Below, piece after piece: positions 41,642 through 50,862 of a stretch of 64,000 bases of DNA (positions are counted from its first letter, which is position 1; each line of letters begins with the position of its first letter). Both the position numbers and the translations under genes were made by a program. Source of the DNA: DATMRF01 sp035566435 (lineage in GTDB: Bacteria > Verrucomicrobiota > Verrucomicrobiia > Limisphaerales > UBA8199); NCBI GenBank assembly GCA_035566435.1, contig DATMRF010000038.1, forward strand, positions 33,186 to 97,185. The letters are read 5' to 3'. The notes under the pieces were generated by a model. The model ran no database searches, was not told where the DNA came from, and was given only the letters and a program-made list of their open reading frames with translations.

Positions 41642-42895
41642 CTAAGCAGAGCCCGACCTATCAGTTGAGCGCGAGGCTGCTTTGAGTTCGCGGCGGAATT
41701 GCTGCGGAGTCTGACCGGTTTCGCGCAAGAAGGTGCGACGAAAGTGTCGCGGATTCGCAAAACCACACTGGACCGCGACTGTTTGGAGCTTCACGCTGAA
41801 TTCCCGCAGCAGATCCCTGGCAAAGGTGGCGCGCAGCCGATCCAGCTCCCGATGCAGGCTACGGCCCACATGCCTTTTGAAGGCGTCCTGGACGCTGCGG
41901 AGCGATACCTGGAGTTCGCTGTCCACGTCCTTCAGCGTGATCGAGTCGCGGAAGTGCCGACGCAGAAACGATAATGCCTGCGCCGCCCCGGCATGTGGAA
42001 TCACAAGCGTGTCTGTCGAGCGGCGCGGCACGATGCCAAGAGGTTCGATGTAGTGATCCATGTGTTCCGGACGCTTGCCCGCCATCATCTCGTCCAACAA
42101 AGCGGCGGCTTCGTAGCCAATGCGGACCGTGTCCGGCGCAACACTGGTCAAGGGTGGGTCGGCCAATTGACACAGCACCTCGTCATTATCGACTCCAATT
42201 ACGGCAACCTGATCGGGCACTTGTAGTCCGGCCAGCCGGCAGACCTCGAGAACCTGCTGGCCCGCGATGTCGTTGCAGGCCATCACGGCAACAGGTTGGG
42301 GAAGCCTCTGCAACCACCGCACCCCGTTCTGCTCGAGTTCCGGTTCGAGCTGTTCGAATTCGATAGTCCAGCCTTTGCGGGCACGAGCTGTTGGAGAATA
42401 GACGTGAAGGAGGGTCCTGCGTTCAGCAAGTTGCTCCTTAAGGATAGCCTGTCGACGCTCTGAATAATCCGCCCCGGCGAATCCCCAAAAAGCGAAATGA
42501 CGAAACCCGCGTTCCAGAAAATGCTCCAACGCCAAACGCACGACAGAGTGTTCATCGGTGTGCAGCGCCGGCAAGTCGGCGCCCGTGCCAATGCGCCGGA
42601 GATCAACGACGGGCACGCGTAATCTGCGAATGGCCCTGCCCATGGCGGAGCCTTCGATGCGCGCGATAACCCCATGCCCGTCCCATCGGTCGAACCATCG
42701 TGGCAAGGTGCTCTGCAACTCGCGTTCGTGGGAATAGACCTGCCAGTGACTGCGCTCGTGGACGTATTTGGCCACGCCCAAGAGCAGGCCGCGGCCATAC
42801 GCGCGGGAAGATTCGATCAGCACAGCTACGCGCAATGGAGCTTCCCTGCGCCTGGTGGCTGGCCCGCGCTTAACGCGAAGGTTCGAGCGTTTCAT
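41642..42895 (-). CDS. XylR-type AraC-family transcriptional regulator with sugar-binding domain
   Basis: N-terminal LacI/periplasmic-binding-protein-like effector domain (about residues 20-290) with 'RVAVLIESSRAYGRGLLLGV', 'AVMACNDIAGQQVLEVCRLA' and 'VAVIGVDNDEVLCQLADPPL'. A C-terminal AraC helix-turn-helix follows (about 305-405; 'LRRHFRDSITLKDVDSELQV', 'SLRSVQDAFKRHVGRSLHRE', 'VAVQCGFANPRHFRRTFLRE'). The order matches E. coli XylR. The ATG at 42895 was chosen over one 69 nt upstream. It is divergent from the discoidin-protein-to-fucose-gene run, whose regulator it presumably is. Effector probably a sugar; L-fucose or a fucoside by context. Confidence 0.9.
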   Translation of the reverse strand: MKRSNLRVKRGPATRRREAPLRVAVLIESSRAYGRGLLLGVAKYVHERSHWQVYSHERELQSTLPRWFDRWDGHGVIARIEGSAMGRAIRRLRVPVVDLRRIGTGADLPALHTDEHSVVRLALEHFLERGFRHFAFWGFAGADYSERRQAILKEQLAERRTLLHVYSPTARARKGWTIEFEQLEPELEQNGVRWLQRLPQPVAVMACNDIAGQQVLEVCRLAGLQVPDQVAVIGVDNDEVLCQLADPPLTSVAPDTVRIGYEAAALLDEMMAGKRPEHMDHYIEPLGIVPRRSTDTLVIPHAGAAQALSFLRRHFRDSITLKDVDSELQVSLRSVQDAFKRHVGRSLHRELDRLRATFARDLLREFSVKLQTVAVQCGFANPRHFRRTFLRETGQTPQQFRRELKAASRSTDRSGSA

Positions 42896-42946
42896 GTGTA
42901 GAGCCTGACTTCCTAAAATGGCTCTTCTCCTTCCGAATATGGCATG

Positions 42947-42968
42947 CGGATTCCATTGAAGCAATCCG
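42947..42968. promoter_or_regulatory. Candidate operator between the XylR-type regulator and the fucose run
   Basis: An inverted repeat, cggatt (42947-42952) and aatccg (42963-42968), separated by 10 bp, sits in the 186-nt divergent intergenic region. Short half-sites make it a weak candidate. Supported only by symmetry and position. Confidence 0.25.
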
Positions 42969-43081
42969 TAGGCGGAGATACGGTTGGATCATGAGCCAAA
43001 CGTCGTGCGCTGGGTTTTCCCGCGTGAACAGGCGGGCCTCGCGCGAACGGTAATAAAATTCGAACTCTCCGCGAATCTGTT

Positions 43082-46000
43082 ATGAAGAAGCTGCCTACCC
43101 CCCTTGTCGCGACCGTCATATTGGGTCTTTTTTTACCGAGCGTGGTTTCCGCTGCCGATTGCCGCATCAACCTTGCCTTGTCGTCCAATGGCTCCGTGGC
43201 CAGCCAAAGAGATGATCCTTTCGGGTTGCCTCCCGCAAACGGCAACGACGGCAATATCGTGAATACTACGGCCTTCGCGCATACGGGCAATGCGGATAAC
43301 GAATGGTGGGAAGTGAATCTTGAGGCGGCCCATCCCATCAAGGAGGTCCGCATCTGGTTGCGGAGCGACGGGGTCACGTCCGCGTTCAGCCGTGACGCCA
43401 ATCTGCGGTTGGTTGTTTATGACAACGCCAGCCATAGTACTGAGCTTTACAGTCAATTTCTGGATGGTTCGGCCATTCCTTTGCCTTACCGAAATATCGA
43501 CGTCGTGCTCCCGAGCCTGGTTACCGGCCAAGTGGTTCGTGTCGAGCATCCGGTGGGCTATTCGGATTACCTGCAGATCAACGAAGTACAGGTGTTCAGC
43601 GAGGCGATCGAGGAAGTGAATCTCGCGCTTGCCGGTGCAGCCAGCCAATCAAGCACCTTTAGCACGTACCCCGCGAATCGAGCGAACGATGGAGTAAATG
43701 TGGGATTGGTCGGCGACGGAGTTACTAGTTCGACGGCGCATACCGGTGGGGATCCACTCCCCTGGTGGCAGGTGGATTTGGGCTCGATGCAGCCCATTAG
43801 CATGATCCGCGTGTTCACGGCCGCCGATACCGCCCAGGATCGCAACGATGATCTTGCCCTGGTTATCTTCGACAATCTCGGAGGCATTGTGTCCTCGAAT
43901 TATAACGCGGTTCATCCTTCCATCGGGACGCTGCCCGGCCATGATTTTCCGAACAACAAGCAGTATTTGCTTTACACCTTTAACCCGGCGATCACCGGTC
44001 AGGTCATGCAGGTGGCGCACACGCCGCTGTCCGCCGCCGATCCGTACCTGGTCTTGTCGGAGGTCGAAGTGCTCAAGGCTTACACGAATGCGCCTTCCAT
44101 CAATATCTCCCAGGGGCCGACGAACAGCATTGTGCCTGTGAATCAGTCAGTCAACCTCTCGGTGGCCGCTTGCGTCGCGGGCGCCAACGCGAACTATCTG
44201 AGTTATCAATGGCAGAGCAATGGCGTGGATATCGCCGGCGCGCACGCTGCCGCCTATACAACGCCTTTGCTTACTGCGCAAGGTCAATATACCTACGGAG
44301 TGAGGCTGCTTTTGCCGGGCTATTCTGTCACCACCCAGGCGGTCATTACGGTGACCAGCGACACCACCCCGCCTATCATCGTCAGTAATTCTTTCGCGGC
44401 GAGAAGCACGTTGAAGATGACTTTAAACTTCAACAAGGTGCTCGACCCGGTTACCGCGACCAATTCCGCGAACTACTCCTTTAGCTCGGGCCCAACGATC
44501 AGCGCTCTGACGCTGGAGCCCAGTGGAAAGGATGTCACGCTGACAGTGGGCGGGTTGGTGACCTGTGACCAGTACACGCTGACCGTGAGCGGCGTGAAAG
44601 ATCTGACCGGCAACACAATCGTGACCACCAACCTTTCCGGCACGATGCCAAGTTACCAGTTGGACTATGCGTTGGATGGCACCGCCACCGACTCCAGCAA
44701 TCCTTTCGGCTACCCTGCCAGGAATGCGATTGACGGCGATACCGGCACGTTTATGCACACGAGTAATGGGGACAATGAATGGTGGGAGGTGGATCTCGGA
44801 GCGGCCAGGAACATTGGACAGATCGCTTTGTGGTTCCGAGCAGATTGTTCGACTTGCGTCGACCGCGATGGGAATCTGCTTATCACGGTTCTCAATGACT
44901 CGATCAATCGGATTCCAGTTTGGACGAACACGGTTGTCAACCCGGTACCGTTCACCGCCAATCCGCGCATGACGAATCTGCTGGTGAATCCGCCAGTTAC
45001 GGGGCAGATCGTCCGGGTCGAACACCCTCCGGGCCTTGGAGGGACCGATAACGGCTACCTGGATTTTACTGAAGTGCAGGTCATTCCGCCGTCGATCGGC
45101 TTCTGCATTGTGCAGTCGCCCGCCAGTGTAAGTGTGGTCACCAACGATCCCGCGAGCTTCCATGTGGTCGCGCAGGGGGCTGGGCCTTTCACTTACCAAT
45201 GGATGCATGCGGGAACGAATCTTCCCGGCGCGGCCAATGCCACGCTGTTTATTCCCACCGCTGGAGTTGCGCAGGCGGGTACTTACACAGTTCAGGTGAC
45301 GAGCCCGGACCGTACGCACACGAGCGACCCGGCGGTACTAAGCCTTGTCCCGCCTGCGGTCGTCAACCCGCTTTTGAAAATTGAATTCAGAGGAACTCTG
45401 GGCGGTACGAGCTACACACTCGGAGCTGGCGAAGTGGACGTGACCGGCACGTTTGCCGCTCTTCAAGGGACCGAGGTAATCTCGAACGGGTTTGCCATTT
45501 TGAGCGCCGCAGCAATGGGGCAGGGTTTCAGCGTCACCAATAACATCGTGGACAAGGGAAACCGCCCCGAGACAAATTTTATCATTGAAATGGTTTTTGC
45601 GCCGACACCTGGAACGGACCAGGGAGTCGGCCAGAACAATAACTACGCGGATATCTTCTCGATCGGATCAATCTATTACGCCGCCAACAATCATTCTGAT
45701 GCCGTTTTTGTGCTGGGCTACGCGAGTCCAACCACTTACCGGCTCGGTATGGATGCACTATTAGGCACTGGCGCGAACAGCTCGGGTAGTGACGCGCCTA
45801 CCGCCGGGGTGCTCAACCATATCGCGCTCGTATATATTTTGGGACCAGGTCGCACAAATAATATTTTGCGATATTACCTCAACGGCAACCTCATCGTTGA
45901 AGATGTTACGCCGGACAACGGGGCCTCTGCCAGCGCCGGCTCTGTCTATGCGGCGTTCGGTCAGGCGGTGCCTGGTTCGAGCTTTATACCGCGCGGCCTA

Positions 46001-46270
46001 GATGGTCTTCTGGACGCGGTGGCGTACTCAACCTTTTCCGGAGTCTTCAGTCCACACTATAGCTTTCAGATTTCGGCGCCTCCGACTTTGAACATTGCCA
46101 TATCAGGGAGCCAGCTCACGGTGTCATGGACCGGCGTTGGTTACACGGTTCAGCAAAACACGATCCTGAACAATCCTTCCGGTTGGGCTGATGTGTCAGG
46201 CGCAACCACGAGTCCATTCGTTACCAACGTAGGATCCGGAACAAGGTATTATCGGCTCCGCAAGCAATAG
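43082..46270 (+). CDS. Giant secreted discoidin/LamG-like adhesin
   Basis: Signal peptide ('PLVATVILGLFLPSVVSAAD'). Three discoidin (F5/8-type C)-like modules: about 27-175 ('NEWWEVNLEAAHPIKEVRIW'), about 178-335 ('PWWQVDLGSMQPISMIRVF') and about 525-675 ('NEWWEVDLGAARNIGQIALW'). Between and after them are Ig-like domains. A LamG-like domain follows (about 760-985; 'VFALGYA'-type strands), then a C-terminal 'AISGSQLTVSWTGVGYTVQQ' to 'GTRYYRLRKQ' domain shared with the 29381-32383 protein. No enzyme domain seen. 1062 residues. Probably binds fucose-containing glycans at the surface. First gene of the run divergent from the XylR-type regulator; 28 nt before the next start. Confidence 0.85.
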   Translation: MKKLPTPLVATVILGLFLPSVVSAADCRINLALSSNGSVASQRDDPFGLPPANGNDGNIVNTTAFAHTGNADNEWWEVNLEAAHPIKEVRIWLRSDGVTSAFSRDANLRLVVYDNASHSTELYSQFLDGSAIPLPYRNIDVVLPSLVTGQVVRVEHPVGYSDYLQINEVQVFSEAIEEVNLALAGAASQSSTFSTYPANRANDGVNVGLVGDGVTSSTAHTGGDPLPWWQVDLGSMQPISMIRVFTAADTAQDRNDDLALVIFDNLGGIVSSNYNAVHPSIGTLPGHDFPNNKQYLLYTFNPAITGQVMQVAHTPLSAADPYLVLSEVEVLKAYTNAPSINISQGPTNSIVPVNQSVNLSVAACVAGANANYLSYQWQSNGVDIAGAHAAAYTTPLLTAQGQYTYGVRLLLPGYSVTTQAVITVTSDTTPPIIVSNSFAARSTLKMTLNFNKVLDPVTATNSANYSFSSGPTISALTLEPSGKDVTLTVGGLVTCDQYTLTVSGVKDLTGNTIVTTNLSGTMPSYQLDYALDGTATDSSNPFGYPARNAIDGDTGTFMHTSNGDNEWWEVDLGAARNIGQIALWFRADCSTCVDRDGNLLITVLNDSINRIPVWTNTVVNPVPFTANPRMTNLLVNPPVTGQIVRVEHPPGLGGTDNGYLDFTEVQVIPPSIGFCIVQSPASVSVVTNDPASFHVVAQGAGPFTYQWMHAGTNLPGAANATLFIPTAGVAQAGTYTVQVTSPDRTHTSDPAVLSLVPPAVVNPLLKIEFRGTLGGTSYTLGAGEVDVTGTFAALQGTEVISNGFAILSAAAMGQGFSVTNNIVDKGNRPETNFIIEMVFAPTPGTDQGVGQNNNYADIFSIGSIYYAANNHSDAVFVLGYASPTTYRLGMDALLGTGANSSGSDAPTAGVLNHIALVYILGPGRTNNILRYYLNGNLIVEDVTPDNGASASAGSVYAAFGQAVPGSSFIPRGLDGLLDAVAYSTFSGVFSPHYSFQISAPPTLNIAISGSQLTVSWTGVGYTVQQNTILNNPSGWADVSGATTSPFVTNVGSGTRYYRLRKQ

Positions 46271-46298
46271 TGCTGTGTCGGTAAGTGAGGTCTGTCGC

Positions 46299-47033
46299 AT
46301 GGCCAGGATCTTTACACCGCCGCCCGGTGCGCAAGAGGCCGAGCAGAGAAATGGCTTCACGTTGATCGAACTGCTGGTGGTTATCGCTATCATCGCAATC
46401 CTCGCGGCGATGTTGCTGCCGGCGTTGGCCAAGGCCAAAATCAAAGCCCAGGCCATCAAATGTACCAGCAACCTGAAACAAATCGGCACTTGCTTCATTA
46501 TGTACGCCGATGACAACCGCGGCTTCTACCCGGTGCACAGTGGCTGGGCAAATGTCGGTGGACAAGGCCCAACCAACGCCTTTATCCCGCCGGGTTACGG
46601 CGCCGAAGTGGGCGCAACAAATCGCCCACTTAACAAGTATGCCGGCAATGTCGAGATCTTCCGCTGTCCTTCGGACAAAGGAGATTCCTATTGGCCAAAC
46701 GACGTGAACAATTGCTACGATCGCTACGGCAACAGTTATCTGGTTGAGTGGGGGATCGATGCTTTTGGCGTCCAAAAGGTCACCGACGACGGGGTTTTGG
46801 GCGTCCCAAATAAAGACTCTCAGATCGCCCGGAAACCGACGATCAAGATCTTGATGGGCGATTGGATCTGGCACCCCAATCGGCCTCTTAACCTGCCGCA
46901 GAGTGTCTGGCATAATTACAAGGGTCAGCGCCGCTTAAACATACTTTACGGCGATGGCCACGTGGCCAACTCAAAACTGCCGGCCACCGTGGACCTTTAC
47001 CAGGCCGTGGACATGAACTTTACGTGGTGGTAG
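46299..47033 (+). CDS. Pseudopilin-like H-X9-DG-family protein in the fucose run
   Basis: Leader 'MARIFTPPPGAQEAEQRNG' then 'FTLIELLVVIAIIAILAAML', prepilin peptidase site with Glu at +5, and after the helix 'KAKIKAQAIKCTSNLKQIGT' and 'CFIMYADDNRGFYPVHSGW'. The C-terminus holds 'NYKGQRRLNILYGDGHVANS', the H-X9-DG-type ending with 'GDGH'. A GTG at 46275 is an alternative start. It lies between the adhesin and the GH29 gene with 28- and 47-nt gaps, so it is probably co-transcribed. It may form part of a fibre that displays the adhesin, by inference. Confidence 0.86.
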   Translation: MARIFTPPPGAQEAEQRNGFTLIELLVVIAIIAILAAMLLPALAKAKIKAQAIKCTSNLKQIGTCFIMYADDNRGFYPVHSGWANVGGQGPTNAFIPPGYGAEVGATNRPLNKYAGNVEIFRCPSDKGDSYWPNDVNNCYDRYGNSYLVEWGIDAFGVQKVTDDGVLGVPNKDSQIARKPTIKILMGDWIWHPNRPLNLPQSVWHNYKGQRRLNILYGDGHVANSKLPATVDLYQAVDMNFTWW

Positions 47034-47080
47034 GAGGTTCGGACTCTAACGAATCACCAATCCACGCCCTCAAGCGGCTG

Positions 47081-48745
47081 ATGAAAAGACATACCGCGAA
47101 ATCAATAGTGCTGGTCGGCTCTCTGTTGTGCTGCCTGCGAGTGATTGGCTGGGCTGCGGACTCAACGTCAGCGGACGCTGCGCCGTCGGCGCCTCCGGAG
47201 GCCGTTAAGAGTTGGCAGGACAAGCGCTTTGGCATGTTCATCCATTGGGGACCCATCAGCCTGAAGGGAACGGAGATCGGCTGGTCGCGCATTCCTGGTC
47301 CAAATGGCGAGTCAGGTGGAACTGTGCGCGCTAAAGAATATGACACCTTGTACCAGCAGTTCAATCCGACAAATTTCAATGCGGACGAGTGGGTTTCGAT
47401 TGCTCAGGCCGCCGGCGCAAAATACGTCGTCTTTACGACCAAGCATCACGACGGCTTTTGTGAGTTCGACAGCGAACTTACGGATTACAAGATCACCAGC
47501 CCGGAAAGCCCCTTTCACCACGACGTGGTCAAAGAATTGGCGGCAGCCTGCCAACACGCCGGGCTGGCTTTTGGTGTCTACTATTCCCAACCGGACGAAC
47601 ACCATCCTGACTATCGTAAGCCTACTCACCAAAAGTATGTCCAATATATGCACGGCCAGGTGCATGAGCTGCTCTCCAAGTACGGTCCAATTTCAGTGAT
47701 TTGGTTTGATGGGCTGGGTGGCTCCGCCATCGATTGGGATGCCGAGCGGCTGTTCTCGATGATCCGCCAGCTCCAACCAAACATCTTGATCAATAACCGT
47801 TGCGGCCTGCCCGGAGATTTCGATACGCCCGAGCAGCGCATTGGCAGCTACCAGGACGTGCGGCCCTGGGAGACCTGCATGACGCTTTGCCAACAATGGG
47901 CCTGGAAACCGCACGATAAGATGAAATCGCTCGAGCAATGCATTGCAACACTTGTTCGTTGCGCCGGAGGCGACGGCAATTTGTTGTTCAACGTCGGCCC
48001 GATGCCGGACGGTCGAATTGAACAGCGCCAGGTCGAACGCCTGAGAGAGATAGGCGAGTGGTTGGAAAGAAACGGCGAAAGCATCTACGGCACCCGCGGG
48101 GGTCCATGGAAGCCCAATCGGTCCCTCGTCTCCACGCGCAAAGACTGGGCGATTTACCTCCACATCCTCTCAGGCTCTTCCAACCTGATTGAACTGCCCG
48201 ACATCTCGCGCAAAGTGGTTAACGCCACTTTCTTGAATGGGAACAAACTCGACTTCGCTCAGAAAGACGAGAAACTGAGGTTCAGCGTGCCCATGGCTCA
48301 GCGCCAGCCCATTGATACGATTGTGAGGCTGCAACTGGAAAGTTCGCCCACGGATCTGCCCGCGCTGCCGATACCACTCGACTTCCGAGCGGAGGCATCC
48401 AACGTCTACCACAATCAAACTAACAAATATGGTCCACAACTAGCCTTTGATGGCGACCCAAGTACACGCTGGGCGACGGATGAGGGAACGAAGCAGGCGT
48501 GGGTTGCAGTAACTTTGAATTCGCCACGGACCGTCCGCAGCGTGATGATTCGCGAGGCATACGATCGGGTGCGGAAATTTGAATTTCAGCGCCGGGATCA
48601 AGCGGGCTGGAAGACCATTTTTCGCGGGACGAGATTAGGCAGCCATTTTCACTATGAATTCGCACCGGTAACCGGGCGTGAGTTCCGGCTGCGTGTTTTG
48701 GACGCAACTGACGGGCCGACGATCGACGAGATTGATTTGCAATGA
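47081..48745 (+). CDS. GH29 alpha-L-fucosidase with C-terminal discoidin domain
   Basis: Signal peptide ('KSIVLVGSLLCCLRVIGWAA'). Catalytic domain: 'KRFGMFIHWGPISLKGTEIG', 'FNADEWVSIAQAAGAKYVVF', 'TTKHHDGFCEFDSELTDY' and 'GPISVIWFDGLGG', which contains the GH29 nucleophile Asp. The fucosidase-specific 'LLFNVGPMPDGRIEQRQVER' region follows, then a beta-sandwich and an F5/8-type C domain (about 445-554; 'LAFDGDPSTRWATDEG'). Releases terminal L-fucose from glycans in the periplasm or outside. The TGA overlaps the ATG of the symporter (48742-48745), suggesting coupled uptake of the released sugar. Confidence 0.92.
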   Translation: MKRHTAKSIVLVGSLLCCLRVIGWAADSTSADAAPSAPPEAVKSWQDKRFGMFIHWGPISLKGTEIGWSRIPGPNGESGGTVRAKEYDTLYQQFNPTNFNADEWVSIAQAAGAKYVVFTTKHHDGFCEFDSELTDYKITSPESPFHHDVVKELAAACQHAGLAFGVYYSQPDEHHPDYRKPTHQKYVQYMHGQVHELLSKYGPISVIWFDGLGGSAIDWDAERLFSMIRQLQPNILINNRCGLPGDFDTPEQRIGSYQDVRPWETCMTLCQQWAWKPHDKMKSLEQCIATLVRCAGGDGNLLFNVGPMPDGRIEQRQVERLREIGEWLERNGESIYGTRGGPWKPNRSLVSTRKDWAIYLHILSGSSNLIELPDISRKVVNATFLNGNKLDFAQKDEKLRFSVPMAQRQPIDTIVRLQLESSPTDLPALPIPLDFRAEASNVYHNQTNKYGPQLAFDGDPSTRWATDEGTKQAWVAVTLNSPRTVRSVMIREAYDRVRKFEFQRRDQAGWKTIFRGTRLGSHFHYEFAPVTGREFRLRVLDATDGPTIDEIDLQ

Positions 48746-50441
48746 TTTCGATGAACAGCGGAATAAGCGGCCCCGATTGGACGATCATTGCCATTTACCT
48801 GCTGGCCATCGCTGGACTGGGAATTGGGGCCGGTGTTCTGCGGCGGAAACACGAAACCGGGGGCGAAGGCGGCAACTACTTTCTTGCTGGCAACACCCTC
48901 ACCTGGCCGGTGATTGGGCTGGCTATGTTTGCGGCGAATATCTCGACCGTTCATCTGGTTAGCCTAGCCGAGGCCGCTTACAAGTTTGGCCTTGTCTTCG
49001 GCAACTTCGAGTGGATGACCGGCTTCACGCTGATTCTGCTTTCCCTGTTTTTCGCCCCCCTCTACTTGCGCTCACGAGTGGCGACCCTGCCCGACTTTTT
49101 GGAGCGTCGCTTCAACCAAGGTTGCCGCGACGTGCTATCAGTTGTTTCCTTATTCTCAGCAATCGTCATTCACATGGGTGTCGCGCTCTACACAGCGGCT
49201 TGGGTGTTGCGTGGCATCCTCGGCCTTGCGCCGGGTGCAACGATCATGGGCATGGATGTATTGCTGCTCTTTATCACGTTCATGGGCTTGCTCACCGGAA
49301 TCTATACGATGCTGGGAGGACTGCGGACGGTTGTCTGGACCGAGAGCGCGCAAACGGTTTTGCTGCTGGCTGGAGCGATCGTCATTACAGCTAGCGGCTA
49401 TTTTAAAACCGGGAGTTGGAGGGAACTCGCTCATACGCTCGCCACGAACCCGCACCCGCTCGCCGCCGTGTCCGGCAGCAACGTCACTTGGGGCACCGGC
49501 AATTTCTTTGACATGGCTCGCGGTTCCGCAGACCCTTCCGGGCTGCCCTGCTACTCCATTTTGCTAGGTTACCCGGTGCTTGGCATCTGGTATTGGTGCT
49601 GCGATCAAACGATTGTCCAACGCGTGCTGGCTGCCAGGGATGAAAGGAATGCCCGGCTTGGGCCGCTGTTTTTCGCGTTTCTGAAAATCTGGCCGGTCTT
49701 TTTGTTTGTGCTCCCTGGCGTGATTTGCGTCTCGCTGGTGCGGAAAAACGCGTTCGGCGGCACCGCACCGCAGGCCGCCGGCGATACATACACCTTTCTC
49801 ATCACCCGCCTTCTGCCACTGGGGCTTAAGGCCTGGTCGCTGCAGCGATGCTAGCAGAGGCGATGCAGACCTGTTGCGCCGCGCTTAATTCCACCGCGAC
49901 GCTTGTCGCCTACGACTTGTTCAAACGTTATCAGTCTGGCATCAGCGAGCACAAACTCGTCGTCATCGGTAAATTCACCACCGTGCTGGGCACCATTCTC
50001 GCCATCATCGCTTCGCCATTGTTCGGTCATTACACAATGATTTTCGAAGGCATCAACAAACTGATCTCCTATGTTGCGCCTCCAATCACGGCGGTGTTTC
50101 TTGTGGGGGTATTTTGGAAGCGCGGCTCAGGAAAAGCGGCCTTCGTCACGCTCGTGCTGGGTATGGCGCTTGGGCTGGTCGCTTTCGCGCTGGACTGGAA
50201 CCATATTTATCGGGGCGATTTCATGCTGATCGCATTTCTGCTGCTGGTCTGCTGCCTGGCCATCATGGCGGTGACAAGCCTTGTTTTCCCTGAGACGCTC
50301 AAGTCCGAAGCGCGCCTGCTCGTATGGGAAAACTGGCGCGAACCTTTGCGTGTCGAAGCAGAGGTTGGATTTGGCGGTTATCGCGCGGCCGCTGTCGTTG
50401 TTTTGGCAATGTTTGTCGGCCTTTACCTGACGTTTCGATGA
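48742..50441 (+). pseudogene. SSS-family sodium:solute (sugar) symporter with one-base frameshift
   Basis: Sodium-coupled sugar uptake, about 13-14 membrane helices. The first part (48742 to about 49830) runs from 'MNSGISGPDWTIIAIYLLAI' through 'LAGNTLTWPVIGLAMFAANI', typical of the SSS N-terminus. Near 49828-49832 the frame reads 'LPLGLKAWSLQRC' and stops at 49854. Adding one G there restores the conserved 'GLKGLVAAAMLAEAMQTC' of the family, and the other frame continues to 50441 with 'LISYVAPPITAVFLVGVFWK'. So a single-base deletion in 'aaggcctgg' splits the gene. A sequencing or assembly error is possible. Coupled to GH29 upstream and 4 nt from the mutarotase gene. Confidence 0.82.
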
Positions 50442-50445
50442 GAAA

Positions 50446-50862
50446 ATGAAACTCCCTGCCCTAAAAACTTTGTTCTGTTTGGCGGGCATAGCTTTGCTGG
50501 CCGGTTGTGCGACGCATCGGGCGCCACAGCGCTACGCGTGGGTGACCGGCCTTAAGCCTGAAAAAGCTGAGCACTATCGGCAGCTTCACGCCCGACCGTG
50601 GCCGGGTGTGTTGAAGCAAATCAAGGCCTGCCACATTGAAAACTTCTCGATTCACGAACGCGAGATCGACGGCAAACTCTATCTCTTCGCTTATCTCGAA
50701 TACACTGGCTCGGATTTTGGAGGGGACATGAGACGGATGGCCTCGGACCCCGAAACGCAACGTTGGTGGAAAGAGACCGATCCCTGCCAATCACCCCTGC
50801 CGGATGCTGCCGCTGCGGGAAAAATCTGGGCGGATACCAAAGAGATTTTCTATTTGCCGTGA
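50446..50862 (+). CDS. Lipoprotein L-rhamnose/L-fucose mutarotase-like protein
   Basis: Lipobox 'AGIALLAGCATH' gives lipid anchoring in the envelope. The rest resembles the RhaM-type L-rhamnose mutarotase family: 'RYAWVTGLKPEKAEHYRQLH' with the catalytic Tyr and His, then 'PWPGVLKQIKACHIENFSIH', 'KLYLFAYLEYTGSDFGGDMR' and 'ASDPETQRWWKETDPCQSPL', ending 'KIWADTKEIFYLP'. Such enzymes interconvert alpha and beta anomers of 6-deoxy sugars. Normal members are cytoplasmic and about 105 residues, so the signal peptide is unusual. Position between the symporter and SDR suggests it acts on L-fucose. ATG 4 nt after the symporter stop; TGA overlaps the next GTG. Confidence 0.82.
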   Translation: MKLPALKTLFCLAGIALLAGCATHRAPQRYAWVTGLKPEKAEHYRQLHARPWPGVLKQIKACHIENFSIHEREIDGKLYLFAYLEYTGSDFGGDMRRMASDPETQRWWKETDPCQSPLPDAAAAGKIWADTKEIFYLP

